Shown here piece by piece: positions 7,761 through 16,091 of a stretch of DNA of 64,000 nucleotides. Each line of letters starts with the position of its first letter. Position 1 is the first letter of the stretch. The position numbers and the translations under genes are program-made. The stretch covers positions 2,833,001 through 2,897,000 of the forward strand of contig NZ_CP049259.1 in assembly GCF_011047315.1 (NCBI RefSeq), written 5' to 3'. The DNA comes from Altererythrobacter sp. BO-6. Lineage in GTDB: Bacteria; Pseudomonadota; Alphaproteobacteria; Sphingomonadales; Sphingomonadaceae. Under the pieces are notes generated by a model, which did no database searches, was not told the origin of the DNA, and saw only the letters and a program-made list of their open reading frames with translations.

Positions 7761-7788
7761 TTGTAGCGTACTGTAGCGACTGCTACAA
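7761..7788. promoter_or_regulatory. Palindromic operator 2, probable TetR site
   Basis: TGTAGCGACTGCTACA at 7772-7787 (6-bp arms) plus an extra TGTAGC half-site at 7762-7767, giving three direct half-sites. It ends 9 bp before the TetR start codon, so binding would block the regulator's own transcription. Confidence 0.75.
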
Positions 7789-7796
7789 GAGTCGAT

Positions 7797-8336
7797 ATGA
7801 GCAATTCCCGAATGTCGCGCGAAACCTTGATGCCCATGCTGGCGGCGCATGTGCTTGAACATGGCCTTGCCGGGGCAAGCTTGCGCCCGCTTGCGCGCGC
7901 AGCTGGAACAAGCGACCGGATGCTTCTGTATCATTTCGGCAGCAAGGAACGCCTTGTCGCCGATCTCCTTGCCTATGTTGCGGAGGTCTATGCCCAGACA
8001 TTGGACACCGCCTTCGGAAGCCAGCCAGCCGCCAGCCGCCGCGAATGCGTCGATCGCATTCTCGACCAGGCGGGCGGCGAGACAATGCGTCCATTCATGG
8101 CGCTATGGTGGGACATCGTGTCCGGTTCCGCCCGCGGCAATGCGGGATATCGCGAGGCTGCGCATCAAATGATGTCGCGCCTCCTGGAATGGCTGGAGGC
8201 GCACATGCCACCCGAGGATCCCGATCCTGCGGGCGGCGCGCGCTATCTCATGACGTTGATCGAAGGCACGTTGATGCTGTCCGCTGTGGGTTGCGAGGAG
8301 ATCGCACGGGCGGCACTGGAAGCGGTCGATCTATAG
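7797..8336 (+). CDS. TetR/AcrR family transcriptional regulator
   Basis: A 179-residue one-component repressor. The N-terminal helix-turn-helix covers about residues 8-55 (LEHGLAGASLRPLARAAGTS and LLYHFGSKERLVADLLAYV, the classic TetR YHFGSKE recognition-helix end). The C-terminal ligand domain is Trp-rich (ALWWDIVSGSA) and gives no clue to the inducer. It is divergent from the small membrane protein, with two matching palindromes in the shared spacer, so autoregulation and control of that neighbour are the natural reading. Confidence 0.9.
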   Translation: MSNSRMSRETLMPMLAAHVLEHGLAGASLRPLARAAGTSDRMLLYHFGSKERLVADLLAYVAEVYAQTLDTAFGSQPAASRRECVDRILDQAGGETMRPFMALWWDIVSGSARGNAGYREAAHQMMSRLLEWLEAHMPPEDPDPAGGARYLMTLIEGTLMLSAVGCEEIARAALEAVDL

Positions 8337-8379
8337 CGGCTTGCCCGCTTGACGACAGCCGCCTAAACCCGCCCGCGAT

Positions 8380-9585
8380 ATGAAGAAGACCACCGGAATG
8401 GACCGCTCGATCACGCGTCGCTGGCGTCCTGCCACTCAGGCAGTGCGCGGCGGGACCTGGCGCAGCGAGCACGGCGAAACGAGCGAGGCACTGTTCCTCA
8501 GCTCGGGCTATACTTATGACGACGCGCAGACCGTGGCTGACCGGTTTGCCGGCGAGGCCGAGGGGATGACCTATTCGCGCCTCCAGAACCCGACCGTGGC
8601 GATGCTGGAGGAACGGATCGCGCTGCTCGAAGGGGCAGAGGCTTGCCGGGCTCAGGCGAGCGGGATGGCGGCGATGACCGCGGCGCTGCTGTGCCAGCTA
8701 TCGGCGGGTGATCATGTGGTGGGTGCGCGCGCCGCTTTCGGATCGTGCCGCTGGCTGCTTGATCATCTGTGCCCGCGCTTCGGCATCGAAGTGAGCGTGA
8801 TCGACAGCACCGACAACGCCGCCTGGGAAGATGCGATCCGGCCCAACACCAAGGTGTTCTTCTTCGAAACGCCGGCCAATCCCACACTCGATATCGTCGA
8901 CCTGAAATTCGTCTGCGACCTTGCCAGGGCTCACGGCATCACCACCGTAGTCGACAATGCCTTTGCCACCAGCGCACTGCAGCGGCCGATGGAGTTCGGC
9001 GCCGACGTGGTCGCCTATTCCGCCACGAAGATGATGGACGGGCAGGGCAGGGTGCTCGCGGGCGCTGTGTGCGGCAACGAACAGTGGATCAATGAGGTGC
9101 TGCTGCCGTTCCAGCGCAATACCGGCCCCAACATCTCGCCCTTCAACGCCTGGGTTGTTCTGAAAGGTCTGGAGACGCTGGCCATGCGCGCGCAGCGGCA
9201 AAGCGAAAGCGCGGTGCGGCTGGGGCATTTCCTGGAGCACCGCGTTCCGCGCATGCTCCATCCGGGGCTGCCCAGCCACCCGCGCCACGAAATGGCGCTC
9301 AGTCAGATGGATGCGACTGGCCCGATCTTCGCCTTCGACGTCGAGAGTCGAGAGCGTGCCTTCGCCGTGCTCGACGCCTTGCAGCTGGTCGATATCTCCA
9401 ACAACATCGGCGATGCGCGCAGCCTGATGTGCCATCCGGCCAGCACCACCCATGCCAGCATGAGCGAGGAAGCGCGCGCGGAAATGGGCGTTACCGAGGG
9501 GTTGCTGCGGATCAATATCGGGCTGGAAGACCCGGAAGACCTGCAGGAAGACCTGGACCAGGCGCTTGCGGCAGCGGGATTCTGA
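8380..9585 (+). CDS. metZ: O-succinylhomoserine sulfhydrylase
   Basis: A 401-residue PLP enzyme of the Cys/Met metabolism family. It makes homocysteine directly from O-succinylhomoserine and sulfide in methionine synthesis. Seen: the N-terminal RPATQAVRGGTWRSEHGETSEA, YSRLQNPTVAMLEERIALLEG, the Asp of VVDNAFATSALQRP, and the PLP lysine K217 in AYSATKMMDGQGR. The Gln/Arg pattern around the active site fits MetZ rather than cystathionine synthase. Only 43 nt separate it from the TetR gene, leaving no room for a SAM riboswitch. A second ATG at 8398 (MDRSITRRWRP) is an alternative start. Confidence 0.93.
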   Translation: MKKTTGMDRSITRRWRPATQAVRGGTWRSEHGETSEALFLSSGYTYDDAQTVADRFAGEAEGMTYSRLQNPTVAMLEERIALLEGAEACRAQASGMAAMTAALLCQLSAGDHVVGARAAFGSCRWLLDHLCPRFGIEVSVIDSTDNAAWEDAIRPNTKVFFFETPANPTLDIVDLKFVCDLARAHGITTVVDNAFATSALQRPMEFGADVVAYSATKMMDGQGRVLAGAVCGNEQWINEVLLPFQRNTGPNISPFNAWVVLKGLETLAMRAQRQSESAVRLGHFLEHRVPRMLHPGLPSHPRHEMALSQMDATGPIFAFDVESRERAFAVLDALQLVDISNNIGDARSLMCHPASTTHASMSEEARAEMGVTEGLLRINIGLEDPEDLQEDLDQALAAAGF

Positions 9586-9613
9586 CGGGCCAAGCGGACA
9601 GAGAGGAATCGAA

Positions 9614-10216
9614 ATGGACAAGCGGGTGGAACTGGTTTTCGATTTCGTCAGCCCCAATGCCTATCTGGTGTGGTGGCCGCTGCGCGACCTGTTGCGCCGC
9701 ACGGAAGCCGGGCTCGACGTCATCCCCGTGTTCCTTGCCGGCATGCACCGCATCACCGGCAATGCACCACCGATGATCCGCGACGCAGAGGTCAAGGGCA
9801 AGAACGAATACGCCATGCTGGAAATGCAGCGCTTCATTGCGCGGCACAACCTCGACAAATACCGCATGAATTCGAAGTTTCCGTTCAATTCGATCCTGCT
9901 CCAGCGCATGCTCTTTGCCGCCGACCAGGACGGCCGCGGGGTGCAATTCGCCGAGGCGCTGCTGCCCGCGATCTGGGAACAGGACCTTGATGTGACCGAC
10001 CCCGAAGCGGTTGGCGCTGCGGTGGCTGCAGCGGGGTTCGACGCGCGCGACTTGTTCGAGCGGGCGCAGAGCGAAGACGTGAAGCAAGGCCTCGTCGACA
10101 ACACCCAGAAAGTGGTCGATTGCGGCGCTTTCGGCATTCCCACCATGTTCGTTGGCGGCGAAATGTTCTTCGGCAAGGAACGGCTGGGCCAGGTTGAAGA
10201 AGAACTGGGACGCTAG
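9614..10216 (+). CDS. 2-hydroxychromene-2-carboxylate isomerase-like protein (DsbA fold)
   Basis: A 200-residue kappa-class GST/DsbA-fold protein. The N terminus VELVFDFVSPNAYLVWWPL carries the family S-P-(N/Y)-A-Y pattern, with Ser in place of a CxxC, and the C-terminal part has FGIPTMFVGGEMFFGKERL, the usual cis-Pro strand and helix. HCCA isomerases use glutathione in aromatic degradation, but no degradation genes are nearby, so the substrate is unknown. The ATG at 9614 follows GAGAGGAA; the frame also opens at 9566 inside metZ. It starts 28 nt after metZ and is probably co-transcribed. Confidence 0.88.
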   Translation: MDKRVELVFDFVSPNAYLVWWPLRDLLRRTEAGLDVIPVFLAGMHRITGNAPPMIRDAEVKGKNEYAMLEMQRFIARHNLDKYRMNSKFPFNSILLQRMLFAADQDGRGVQFAEALLPAIWEQDLDVTDPEAVGAAVAAAGFDARDLFERAQSEDVKQGLVDNTQKVVDCGAFGIPTMFVGGEMFFGKERLGQVEEELGR

Positions 10217-10234
10217 GCTAAGGCCAGCTTCACC

Positions 10235-12028
10235 TTATAGCCGATCCATCCGCAGCCACTCGCGATCGCCAACCCAGGCCTTGGCAAGCGCCGCTTCGGC
10301 TGCCCTGGCTTCAGGGCGATGGCCAAGCCTTCGCTCGCTTTGGGCAAGACCGTATAGCGCCCAACCGTTGTTGGGCGCCTTGAAGAGGGCTTCACGAAAG
10401 GCTGCCGATGCTTCGCGATAGCGGCCGGCCTGGTAGAGCGACGCGCCCAGCGACTGGGCGATGGGGTAATACCAGTAAGGAGGCTCGTTATAGGGAATGA
10501 TTTTCTCGATCGCCTGGGCCTGCCGGTAATGCTCTGCCGCATCCATGTATTGACCTCGCGCCTGCGCCTGCCGACCATGGGCGACGTGGATTGCCAGATC
10601 GATGATATCGGGGGCGGGGAAACCGGCATCGAGCATAGCGGCCATTTGCGGATCCGATTTCAGCCGCTGCATGGCCGCGATTTCGCTTGCGAAACCGGCA
10701 TCGTTGCCGCTCCGCGCCAGAGCGACCGCGCGCGAATAGTGGCGCATCGCCTCGATATAGGCGAGTTCGCTCGATTGGCTGGTGAGTGCGAGCACGGCCA
10801 CAGGCGAGGAATATTGCGTCATCGCGAAATAGGGCGCGGCATGGATCGCCTGGACCCACGGAAGTTCGCGTGCGACATCCGTGTCGAGTATGCGCTTCAG
10901 CCGCTCAGTCTCGTGGACCACCCGGCCCATGTCGCCTATCATCTGCGCTGACGACAGCAGGAAATGGACGTTGTGGGGATAATAGCCATAGCGATAGAGC
11001 CCATCATCGCCTGCGACCGATAGATAGGCTTCGTCGGCTCGCGCAGCTTTGATGTTGGCTTCGACCGAATCGCGATAACGACCGATCCGATAATAGATGT
11101 GGCCGGGCATATGCACGAGGTGGCCCAGCGCGGGTGGGGCATCGGCCACCAGCCGGTCAGCGGCCGCCTCGGCCTTCTTGGGATCGGGACTGTTTTCCAT
11201 CAGGTGGATGTAGAGGTGGGAGGCTTGGGGGTGGCGCGGATTATTGGCGATCGTGCGCTCGATCAGCCTGATCGCGGTGGCAATCTGCGGGCGTGCTTCG
11301 TTTGTCGCGGGATCCCAATAATCCCACGGTGTGGTATTCATCGCCGACTCAGCTGCGAGGACAGCCACATCATTGCTCTGCGGGAACCGGTCAGCGATCT
11401 TGACCATCATTTCCGAATATTGGCGTTCCAGCTCTGCCCGGTCGGCGGCAAGATCGTCGGGGAAGCGCACGGCCTGTGCGGCGATCAGCGCTTTTTCGAT
11501 TTCGCTGGAACTGGCCGACAGCCGTTGCGCTTGCTTGACCGCGAAGATCGCCATGCGGTTCTGCTCTTCGCTCATTCCGGCGTTGATGTTGAGCCCATTG
11601 GCATAGGCTTCGCCCCACCAACACATGGCGCATTCGGGCGCGTATGCCCGGGCCTTGCGGAATGAGCGCACCGCCGCGGCATGGTTGAAACCGTAAAGCA
11701 GCGCCACGCCCTGGTTGAAATAGGCGCGCGCCTCGCCGCTGATACCGGTCACGCCGATGTCGGATTCCGGGATCGCCGGGTAAAGCGGAAATGATCCAGC
11801 GCCTGGCTGTGCTGCAAGCGCAACTGGCATGGCAGCGGCCAACCGAAGCCTCTGATCGAGCGTGACAGCGCGGGCATCGATTCCGCGGCAGGCCTTGCGC
11901 CCTGCCAGGGTCGGATCGAGTGCGGCCAACGATGCCTTCTCTGCTTGGACAGCGCCATCCTGCATCGCAACGCCGCCGATTCCCGTGGTGGTCAGCAACG
12001 CGGCCAGCAATCCTATAATCTTGAACAT
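10235..12028 (-). CDS. Large secreted TPR-repeat protein
   Basis: A 597-residue protein with a weak signal peptide (MFKIIGLLAALLTTTGIGGVA). TPR-like helices appear around residues 100-135 (ARAYFNQGVALLYGFNHAAAVRSF split by CAMCWWGEAYANG) and again at 500-590 (GASLYQAGRYREASAAFREA). Two His-rich blocks, SHLYIHLMENS and GHLVHMPGHIYYRIGRY, are spaced about 40 residues apart; they and the CxxCWWGEA motif recur in a family of bacterial TPR proteins of unknown role. Cysteines and histidines could bind a metal, which is only inference. The start at 12028 follows GGGAGG. It is divergent from apaG. Confidence 0.82.
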   Translation of the reverse strand: MFKIIGLLAALLTTTGIGGVAMQDGAVQAEKASLAALDPTLAGRKACRGIDARAVTLDQRLRLAAAMPVALAAQPGAGSFPLYPAIPESDIGVTGISGEARAYFNQGVALLYGFNHAAAVRSFRKARAYAPECAMCWWGEAYANGLNINAGMSEEQNRMAIFAVKQAQRLSASSSEIEKALIAAQAVRFPDDLAADRAELERQYSEMMVKIADRFPQSNDVAVLAAESAMNTTPWDYWDPATNEARPQIATAIRLIERTIANNPRHPQASHLYIHLMENSPDPKKAEAAADRLVADAPPALGHLVHMPGHIYYRIGRYRDSVEANIKAARADEAYLSVAGDDGLYRYGYYPHNVHFLLSSAQMIGDMGRVVHETERLKRILDTDVARELPWVQAIHAAPYFAMTQYSSPVAVLALTSQSSELAYIEAMRHYSRAVALARSGNDAGFASEIAAMQRLKSDPQMAAMLDAGFPAPDIIDLAIHVAHGRQAQARGQYMDAAEHYRQAQAIEKIIPYNEPPYWYYPIAQSLGASLYQAGRYREASAAFREALFKAPNNGWALYGLAQSERRLGHRPEARAAEAALAKAWVGDREWLRMDRL

Positions 12029-12188
12029 TCAGGCCTCCCGTTCTTTCAGTGAGGCGACCCCGCTTTGTCCGATCAGACGTTCTACCACTCCGGAACGATC
12101 AATCAAAGTTGTTCAACGGTGCAATGGAGGTGGATTAACTGAGCAGGCATCTTGCCGCGCGCGCTGCAATTGCTACCTTTACCTTGTC

Positions 12189-12587
12189 ATGAAAGAGCTG
12201 TTCCAACACGCTGCCACAACCGATGGCGTTACCGTGCGGGTCGCGGTCAACTTCCTGCCCGAACAATCGCAGCCCGATGCGGGCAAGTGGTTCTGGGTCT
12301 ACCATATCCGGATCGAGAACGGCAGCCACGAGACCATCCAGCTGCGCACCCGCCACTGGCGCATCACCGATGGGCGCGGCATGGTGAACCATGTCGATGG
12401 CGAAGGCGTGGTGGGTGAACAGCCCGTGCTCAAGCCCGGCCACAGTCATGATTATGTGTCGGGTTGCCCGCTGGCGACCCCGCATGGCTCGATGGAGGGC
12501 TTCTATACCTTCTACCGCGATGACGGCACACCGCTCGAAGTGCGCATCCCATTCTTCCCGCTCGCCGCACCTGCCACAGCCGATTGA
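12189..12587 (+). CDS. apaG: ApaG domain protein
   Basis: A 132-residue single-domain ApaG protein (fibronectin III-like beta sandwich). Family blocks: KWFWVYHIRIENGSHETIQL, RTRHWRITDGRG, and VGEQPVLKPGHSHDYVSGCPL with the GSMEGFY turn. ApaG was linked genetically to Co2+/Mg2+ resistance, and its molecular role remains unclear. The frame is open to 11862, but that would run antisense through the TPR gene, and the ATG at 12189 gives the standard length. Confidence 0.95.
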   Translation: MKELFQHAATTDGVTVRVAVNFLPEQSQPDAGKWFWVYHIRIENGSHETIQLRTRHWRITDGRGMVNHVDGEGVVGEQPVLKPGHSHDYVSGCPLATPHGSMEGFYTFYRDDGTPLEVRIPFFPLAAPATAD

Positions 12588-12643
12588 TTGGGGTCATCGC
12601 GAAGCTTGCCGGAAGGGGCGAGCCGCTCTAAATCGCCCCTGCC

Positions 12644-13432
12644 ATGAAGCGTACCCACCTGCCTCTCAATGCCTTGCGCGTTTACGATGCCGCTGCGCGG
12701 CACCTCTCGTTCACGCGCGCGGCGGACGAGTTGGCAGTCACACCCGCAGCGGTCGGCCAGCAGATCCGCGCGCTGGAGGATCACCTCGGCGTGGTGCTGT
12801 TCCGCCGCACCAGCAAGGGGCTGGAACTGACCGAAGAGGGGTGTGCAGGCCTCGATGCCCTGCGTGAAGGCTTCCTGAAGTTCGAAGAAAGCGTACAGGC
12901 GATGCAGGCCGGGCAGGCCTCGGATCGCTACACTATCGCCGTTCCGCGCGAATTCTATGCCCAATGGCTGGGCGCGCGGCTGGCCGCATTCAAGGCCGCC
13001 AATCCGGAAATCCAGTATCATATCGTCGCTGACGAGAATGCCGATTTTACCGAGGCGAACCTCGATGTCGCCGTGCGGCTGGTCGACGGGCCGGGCGACC
13101 TTGAGGGCGTGTTGCTGGCTCCGGCAGAGCGGGTTGTCGTCGCTGCGCCCGATGCGCAGGACAGCTGGATCGACTGGCCGGGAGCGAACCTGCCGGAAGA
13201 TGCAAAGCCGTGCGTGACCACTGGCAATCCTGGCCAGGCGCTCAGCTCTGCCATCGCCGGGCTGGGCAAGGCGGCGCTGCCGCTGCCGCTGGTCGAAGAG
13301 GCGGTGGCAGCCGGCAAGCTGACCATCCTCGAAGGTCCGGAAGAAGGGCGGCGGGGCTATTGGCTGGTCGCACCCCTGCCGCAGTGGCGACAGAAGAAGG
13401 TGAAAGCGCTGGTCGCGCACCTGACCGCATAA
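12644..13432 (+). CDS. LysR family transcriptional regulator (GcvA-like)
   Basis: A 262-residue regulator. The winged helix-turn-helix (residues 5-65) contains LPLNALRVYDAAARHLSFTRAADEL in two parts and TPAAVGQQIRALEDHLGVVLFRR. The LPLNALR...AAARH start is typical of the GcvA/AmpR branch. The effector domain (about 95-260) is rather short compared with the usual ~300-residue total. The target is not evident. Its stop overlaps the GNAT gene start by 1 nt (TAATG), so the two are coupled. Confidence 0.9.
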   Translation: MKRTHLPLNALRVYDAAARHLSFTRAADELAVTPAAVGQQIRALEDHLGVVLFRRTSKGLELTEEGCAGLDALREGFLKFEESVQAMQAGQASDRYTIAVPREFYAQWLGARLAAFKAANPEIQYHIVADENADFTEANLDVAVRLVDGPGDLEGVLLAPAERVVVAAPDAQDSWIDWPGANLPEDAKPCVTTGNPGQALSSAIAGLGKAALPLPLVEEAVAAGKLTILEGPEEGRRGYWLVAPLPQWRQKKVKALVAHLTA

Positions 13433-13974
13433 TGGCAACAAGACTCGCTACGCCGACGCTCGAGACCGAGCGCTTCATCCTGCGCCCTCTCGATCGCTCG
13501 GACGCCTCTGCACTGTTTCCGACCATGTCTGACCCGGAACAGTGCCGTTACCTGCTGGATCCGGCGTTCACGGACCTAATGACGCTGGAAGACTGGCTGT
13601 GCGACGCAGAATGGGACGGGCGGAGCTGGAGCGCGATTGACCGCGCAAATGGCGAAGTGGTGGCTAGGGTGGTGGCCATGCCGCGTGGCGAGCGGATCGC
13701 TGAGGTCGGCTACACTACTGTTGTTCACCGGCAGGGGCAACGGATCGCGGAAGAATGCATGCGCCGCCTGCTCAAGCAATTATTCGAGGCTGAAGGGCAC
13801 CATCGGGTCTATGCCAGCACCGATCCGCGTAACGTCGCCTCAAATCGCCTGCTCGAGAAGCTCGGCTTCCGTCTCGAAGGGCATTATCTGGAGAGCGTGC
13901 ACACCCATGAAGGGTGGTGCGACGAATATTTCTGGGGCTTGCTCGCGCGGGAATGGCACGGGCAAGCCCAGTAG
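13432..13974 (+). CDS. GNAT family N-acetyltransferase
   Basis: A 180-residue acetyltransferase of the RimJ/RimL-like branch. It starts TPTLETERFILRPL, the signature N terminus, and contains VGYTTVVHRQGQRIAEECMRRL, a relaxed version of the acetyl-CoA binding loop (Q-x-x-G-x-G/A), and ASTDPRNVASNRLLEKLGF, the conserved NxxSxxLxExLGF block. The acceptor (protein N terminus, antibiotic or small metabolite) cannot be told from sequence. It is translationally coupled to the preceding LysR gene. Confidence 0.9.
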   Translation: MATRLATPTLETERFILRPLDRSDASALFPTMSDPEQCRYLLDPAFTDLMTLEDWLCDAEWDGRSWSAIDRANGEVVARVVAMPRGERIAEVGYTTVVHRQGQRIAEECMRRLLKQLFEAEGHHRVYASTDPRNVASNRLLEKLGFRLEGHYLESVHTHEGWCDEYFWGLLAREWHGQAQ

Positions 13975-13976
13975 CG

Positions 13977-14876
13977 TCAAACTCCAAACGCGCCCATCGA
14001 TGCTGCGCCGACAGAAAGCGTTATCGCGCTGGCGAAGAGCGCCATCAACGCTACGCTGAGCTTTTCGGCGAGGCGAAGGGACATCACCAGCGGCTTGGCC
14101 ACCGCGCGAAAGCGGGCTTTGTATTCAGGATGCTCGGTCCCCATCCAGCGGTCCCACCAGGTGAAATAGAGCCCGAAATTGTGGTTGCCTTCGCTGTGGT
14201 GCAGGTCATGGTGGGTGGTTGTTGTCAGCCAGTCGGTCCATTTGCTGTCTACCCATCCCGCAGGATGCAACTCGACACCGGCGTGCCCCATCACATTACG
14301 GGCTATCATCCATGCCAGGAAAGCAAACAGGGCAGAACCCATGTATTCGACGCCAGCGAGCGAGGCGAGCAGCAAGAAGATCGGCATGAACGCGGCCTCG
14401 GTCACGCCTTCCCATGCCGAAAAGCTATAGGCGGCCCAAGGGGTAGGGGTGCGCGACTTGTGGTGATGCAGGTGCGTGGCGCGAAACAATCTGCGATGGT
14501 GCAGCACCCTGTGCATCCAATAGAAGTACGCGTCATGAAACAGCGTAATCGCCACGATTTGCACTATGAAAGGAGCCAGATCGTATGGCCCGTCATGAGT
14601 TTTCACCACGCCCGCTTCGATCAAGAGGACCGTGCTTAGCCCAGTCAACGCGAAGAAAAAGACTGTGCGAAATGACGAGCTGACTTCGCGTATGTAATCA
14701 CTGCGCTGCGCCTGCCGGTGCTGGATCCTGCGCGCAGCGCTCCATTCGCTTGCCACCCATAAGAACAACGAAAGCGCACTTGCTGCGATCAGGTAGCGCC
14801 CAAGATCGAAAGTGAAGACACCGATGAAATGATCCTGGATGCGGGCGATCCAGAATTCGAGATTTTGTTCTTGCAT
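13977..14876 (-). CDS. Sterol desaturase / fatty acid hydroxylase family protein
   Basis: A 299-residue membrane di-iron oxygenase. The three histidine clusters expected for the family are present: HDAYFYWMHRVLHH (about 115-128), HLHHHKS (about 134-140) and THHDLHHSEGNHNFG (about 220-234). Five or six hydrophobic helices surround them. Such enzymes hydroxylate or desaturate sterols, carotenoids or fatty acids; the substrate here is open. A membrane-bound AraC regulator lies just upstream on the same strand, with a 22-nt palindrome between them. Confidence 0.9.
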   Translation of the reverse strand: MQEQNLEFWIARIQDHFIGVFTFDLGRYLIAASALSLFLWVASEWSAARRIQHRQAQRSDYIREVSSSFRTVFFFALTGLSTVLLIEAGVVKTHDGPYDLAPFIVQIVAITLFHDAYFYWMHRVLHHRRLFRATHLHHHKSRTPTPWAAYSFSAWEGVTEAAFMPIFLLLASLAGVEYMGSALFAFLAWMIARNVMGHAGVELHPAGWVDSKWTDWLTTTTHHDLHHSEGNHNFGLYFTWWDRWMGTEHPEYKARFRAVAKPLVMSLRLAEKLSVALMALFASAITLSVGAASMGAFGV

Positions 14877-14960
14877 ATAAGCGATTCCGTAATGGCGAAG
14901 TTGTGTGATGGGTGATGTGGCACTTCGCCCGCAGAAAAGCCTCGCAGGTTCGGAAAAGGC

Positions 14961-14982
14961 CGATCAATTTCGAAATTGATCG
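14961..14982. terminator. 22-nt perfect palindrome, probable terminator or operator
   Basis: CGATCAATTTC followed by its exact reverse complement GAAATTGATCG, ending 7 nt before the AraC gene's stop codon (14990 side). On the plus strand it is followed by CGTTTTTT, on the minus strand by GGCCTTTTCC. A bidirectional terminator fits, but a perfect palindrome 85 bp upstream of the desaturase start could equally be a regulator site. Confidence 0.5.
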
Positions 14983-14989
14983 CGTTTTT

Positions 14990-16033
14990 TCAGTTCTGAA
15001 TAGCTCCGCCGATCAGTGCGTCCCTCCGGAAATCGGTGGGGGTCATTCCGGCCTCCTGGCGAAAGGCACGATTGAATGTGGGCAGGGAGTTGTAGCCGAG
15101 GTCCATTGCGATGGTCAGCACAGGCAGGTCGACCAGTTTCGGATTCGATAGCATTTCGCGCGCATCGGCGATGCGATGGTGGTTCAGATAGGCAGAGAAA
15201 TTGCGATAGCCCAGGCGGCGGTTGATGAGCGCGCGTAGGCGGTGTTCCGGGGTCTCAAGATATGCAGCAAGTCCCGTGATCGTTAGGCCTGGCGTGCGAT
15301 GGATACCGTCCGCAATGGCCTCGGCAAGCCGATGGCTCAAAACCGTTTCAGATGCTGACAGCTCGGCCGGGTCGCGTGGCCCGGTTGTCGCAGGCGCGAC
15401 CGCTGGCAATAGTTCGTTGTCGATGCGCAGCAGCGCCAGGCCGGCAAACAGGATCAACGCCAGGATCAACAGCGCATTGGCTAGCTGCACGGGCGGGTAC
15501 GGTATCGATCGACCGAGCAACGTTTCGAATACCAGCACGCCGCCTGTCTGGAGTCCGACCAGCAGCGGCAGCCAAAGCCGCACCGTGCGGCGCTTTTCGA
15601 TCAAATCGTCCGCGCGCATTACCCATGCCACGCGAAGCAAATCCGCGACCAGGGCCAAGGCGACCACGTGGATCGCATAGAATCCGAGCGGGTCGAGCGC
15701 GGGTGTGTAGTATGCGATCAGCCAGCCAAGGAGCAAGCCGGCGGCTGCTCCGCCGATTACCGGCGCGGTCGGTTCATCTTCGAACAGTCGTCTCCCGAAC
15801 AGCCAGGTCCAAAATGGTGTGAAAATCGACGCGAGGTCGACAAAGCGCCGGATCCCCGAGGGCGGTTCCAATACGCCAGTCGAATTGACAAGATAGGCTG
15901 TCCCGGAGACCAACAGTCCGGCCATCGCAAAGCGGATTGCCGGGCGCAGCTTCCCGGCTAGCAACAGCGTAAGGAGCATCAGGCTTGCGCCAACTGCGAT
16001 CAGCCGCGCGGTTGCATCCAATGTCTCGATCAT
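14990..16033 (-). CDS. Membrane-bound AraC family transcriptional regulator
   Basis: A 347-residue protein joining seven or so hydrophobic helices (residues 10-225) to a C-terminal AraC DNA-binding domain (about 240-345). The latter shows LTITGLAAYLETPEHRLRALINRRLGY in two parts, FSAYLNHHRIADAREML, and the second helix-turn-helix LTIAMDLGYNSLPTFNRAFRQEAGMTPTDFR. The membrane part has no recognised sensor signature. It would sense a membrane or envelope signal and stay tethered while binding DNA. The neighbouring desaturase gene, same strand and 113 nt downstream, is a reasonable target, but this is inference. Confidence 0.88.
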   Translation of the reverse strand: MIETLDATARLIAVGASLMLLTLLLAGKLRPAIRFAMAGLLVSGTAYLVNSTGVLEPPSGIRRFVDLASIFTPFWTWLFGRRLFEDEPTAPVIGGAAAGLLLGWLIAYYTPALDPLGFYAIHVVALALVADLLRVAWVMRADDLIEKRRTVRLWLPLLVGLQTGGVLVFETLLGRSIPYPPVQLANALLILALILFAGLALLRIDNELLPAVAPATTGPRDPAELSASETVLSHRLAEAIADGIHRTPGLTITGLAAYLETPEHRLRALINRRLGYRNFSAYLNHHRIADAREMLSNPKLVDLPVLTIAMDLGYNSLPTFNRAFRQEAGMTPTDFRRDALIGGAIQN

Positions 16034-16091
16034 TGCTAGGGGATGTTAGGGCACGTCGATCGGTCCGTCACGGGTCACCGGTCGTGATAGG

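Noticed and set aside
8337..8379. SAM riboswitch upstream of metZ
   Set aside because: The spacer is only 43 nt and shows no SAM-II pseudoknot sequence.
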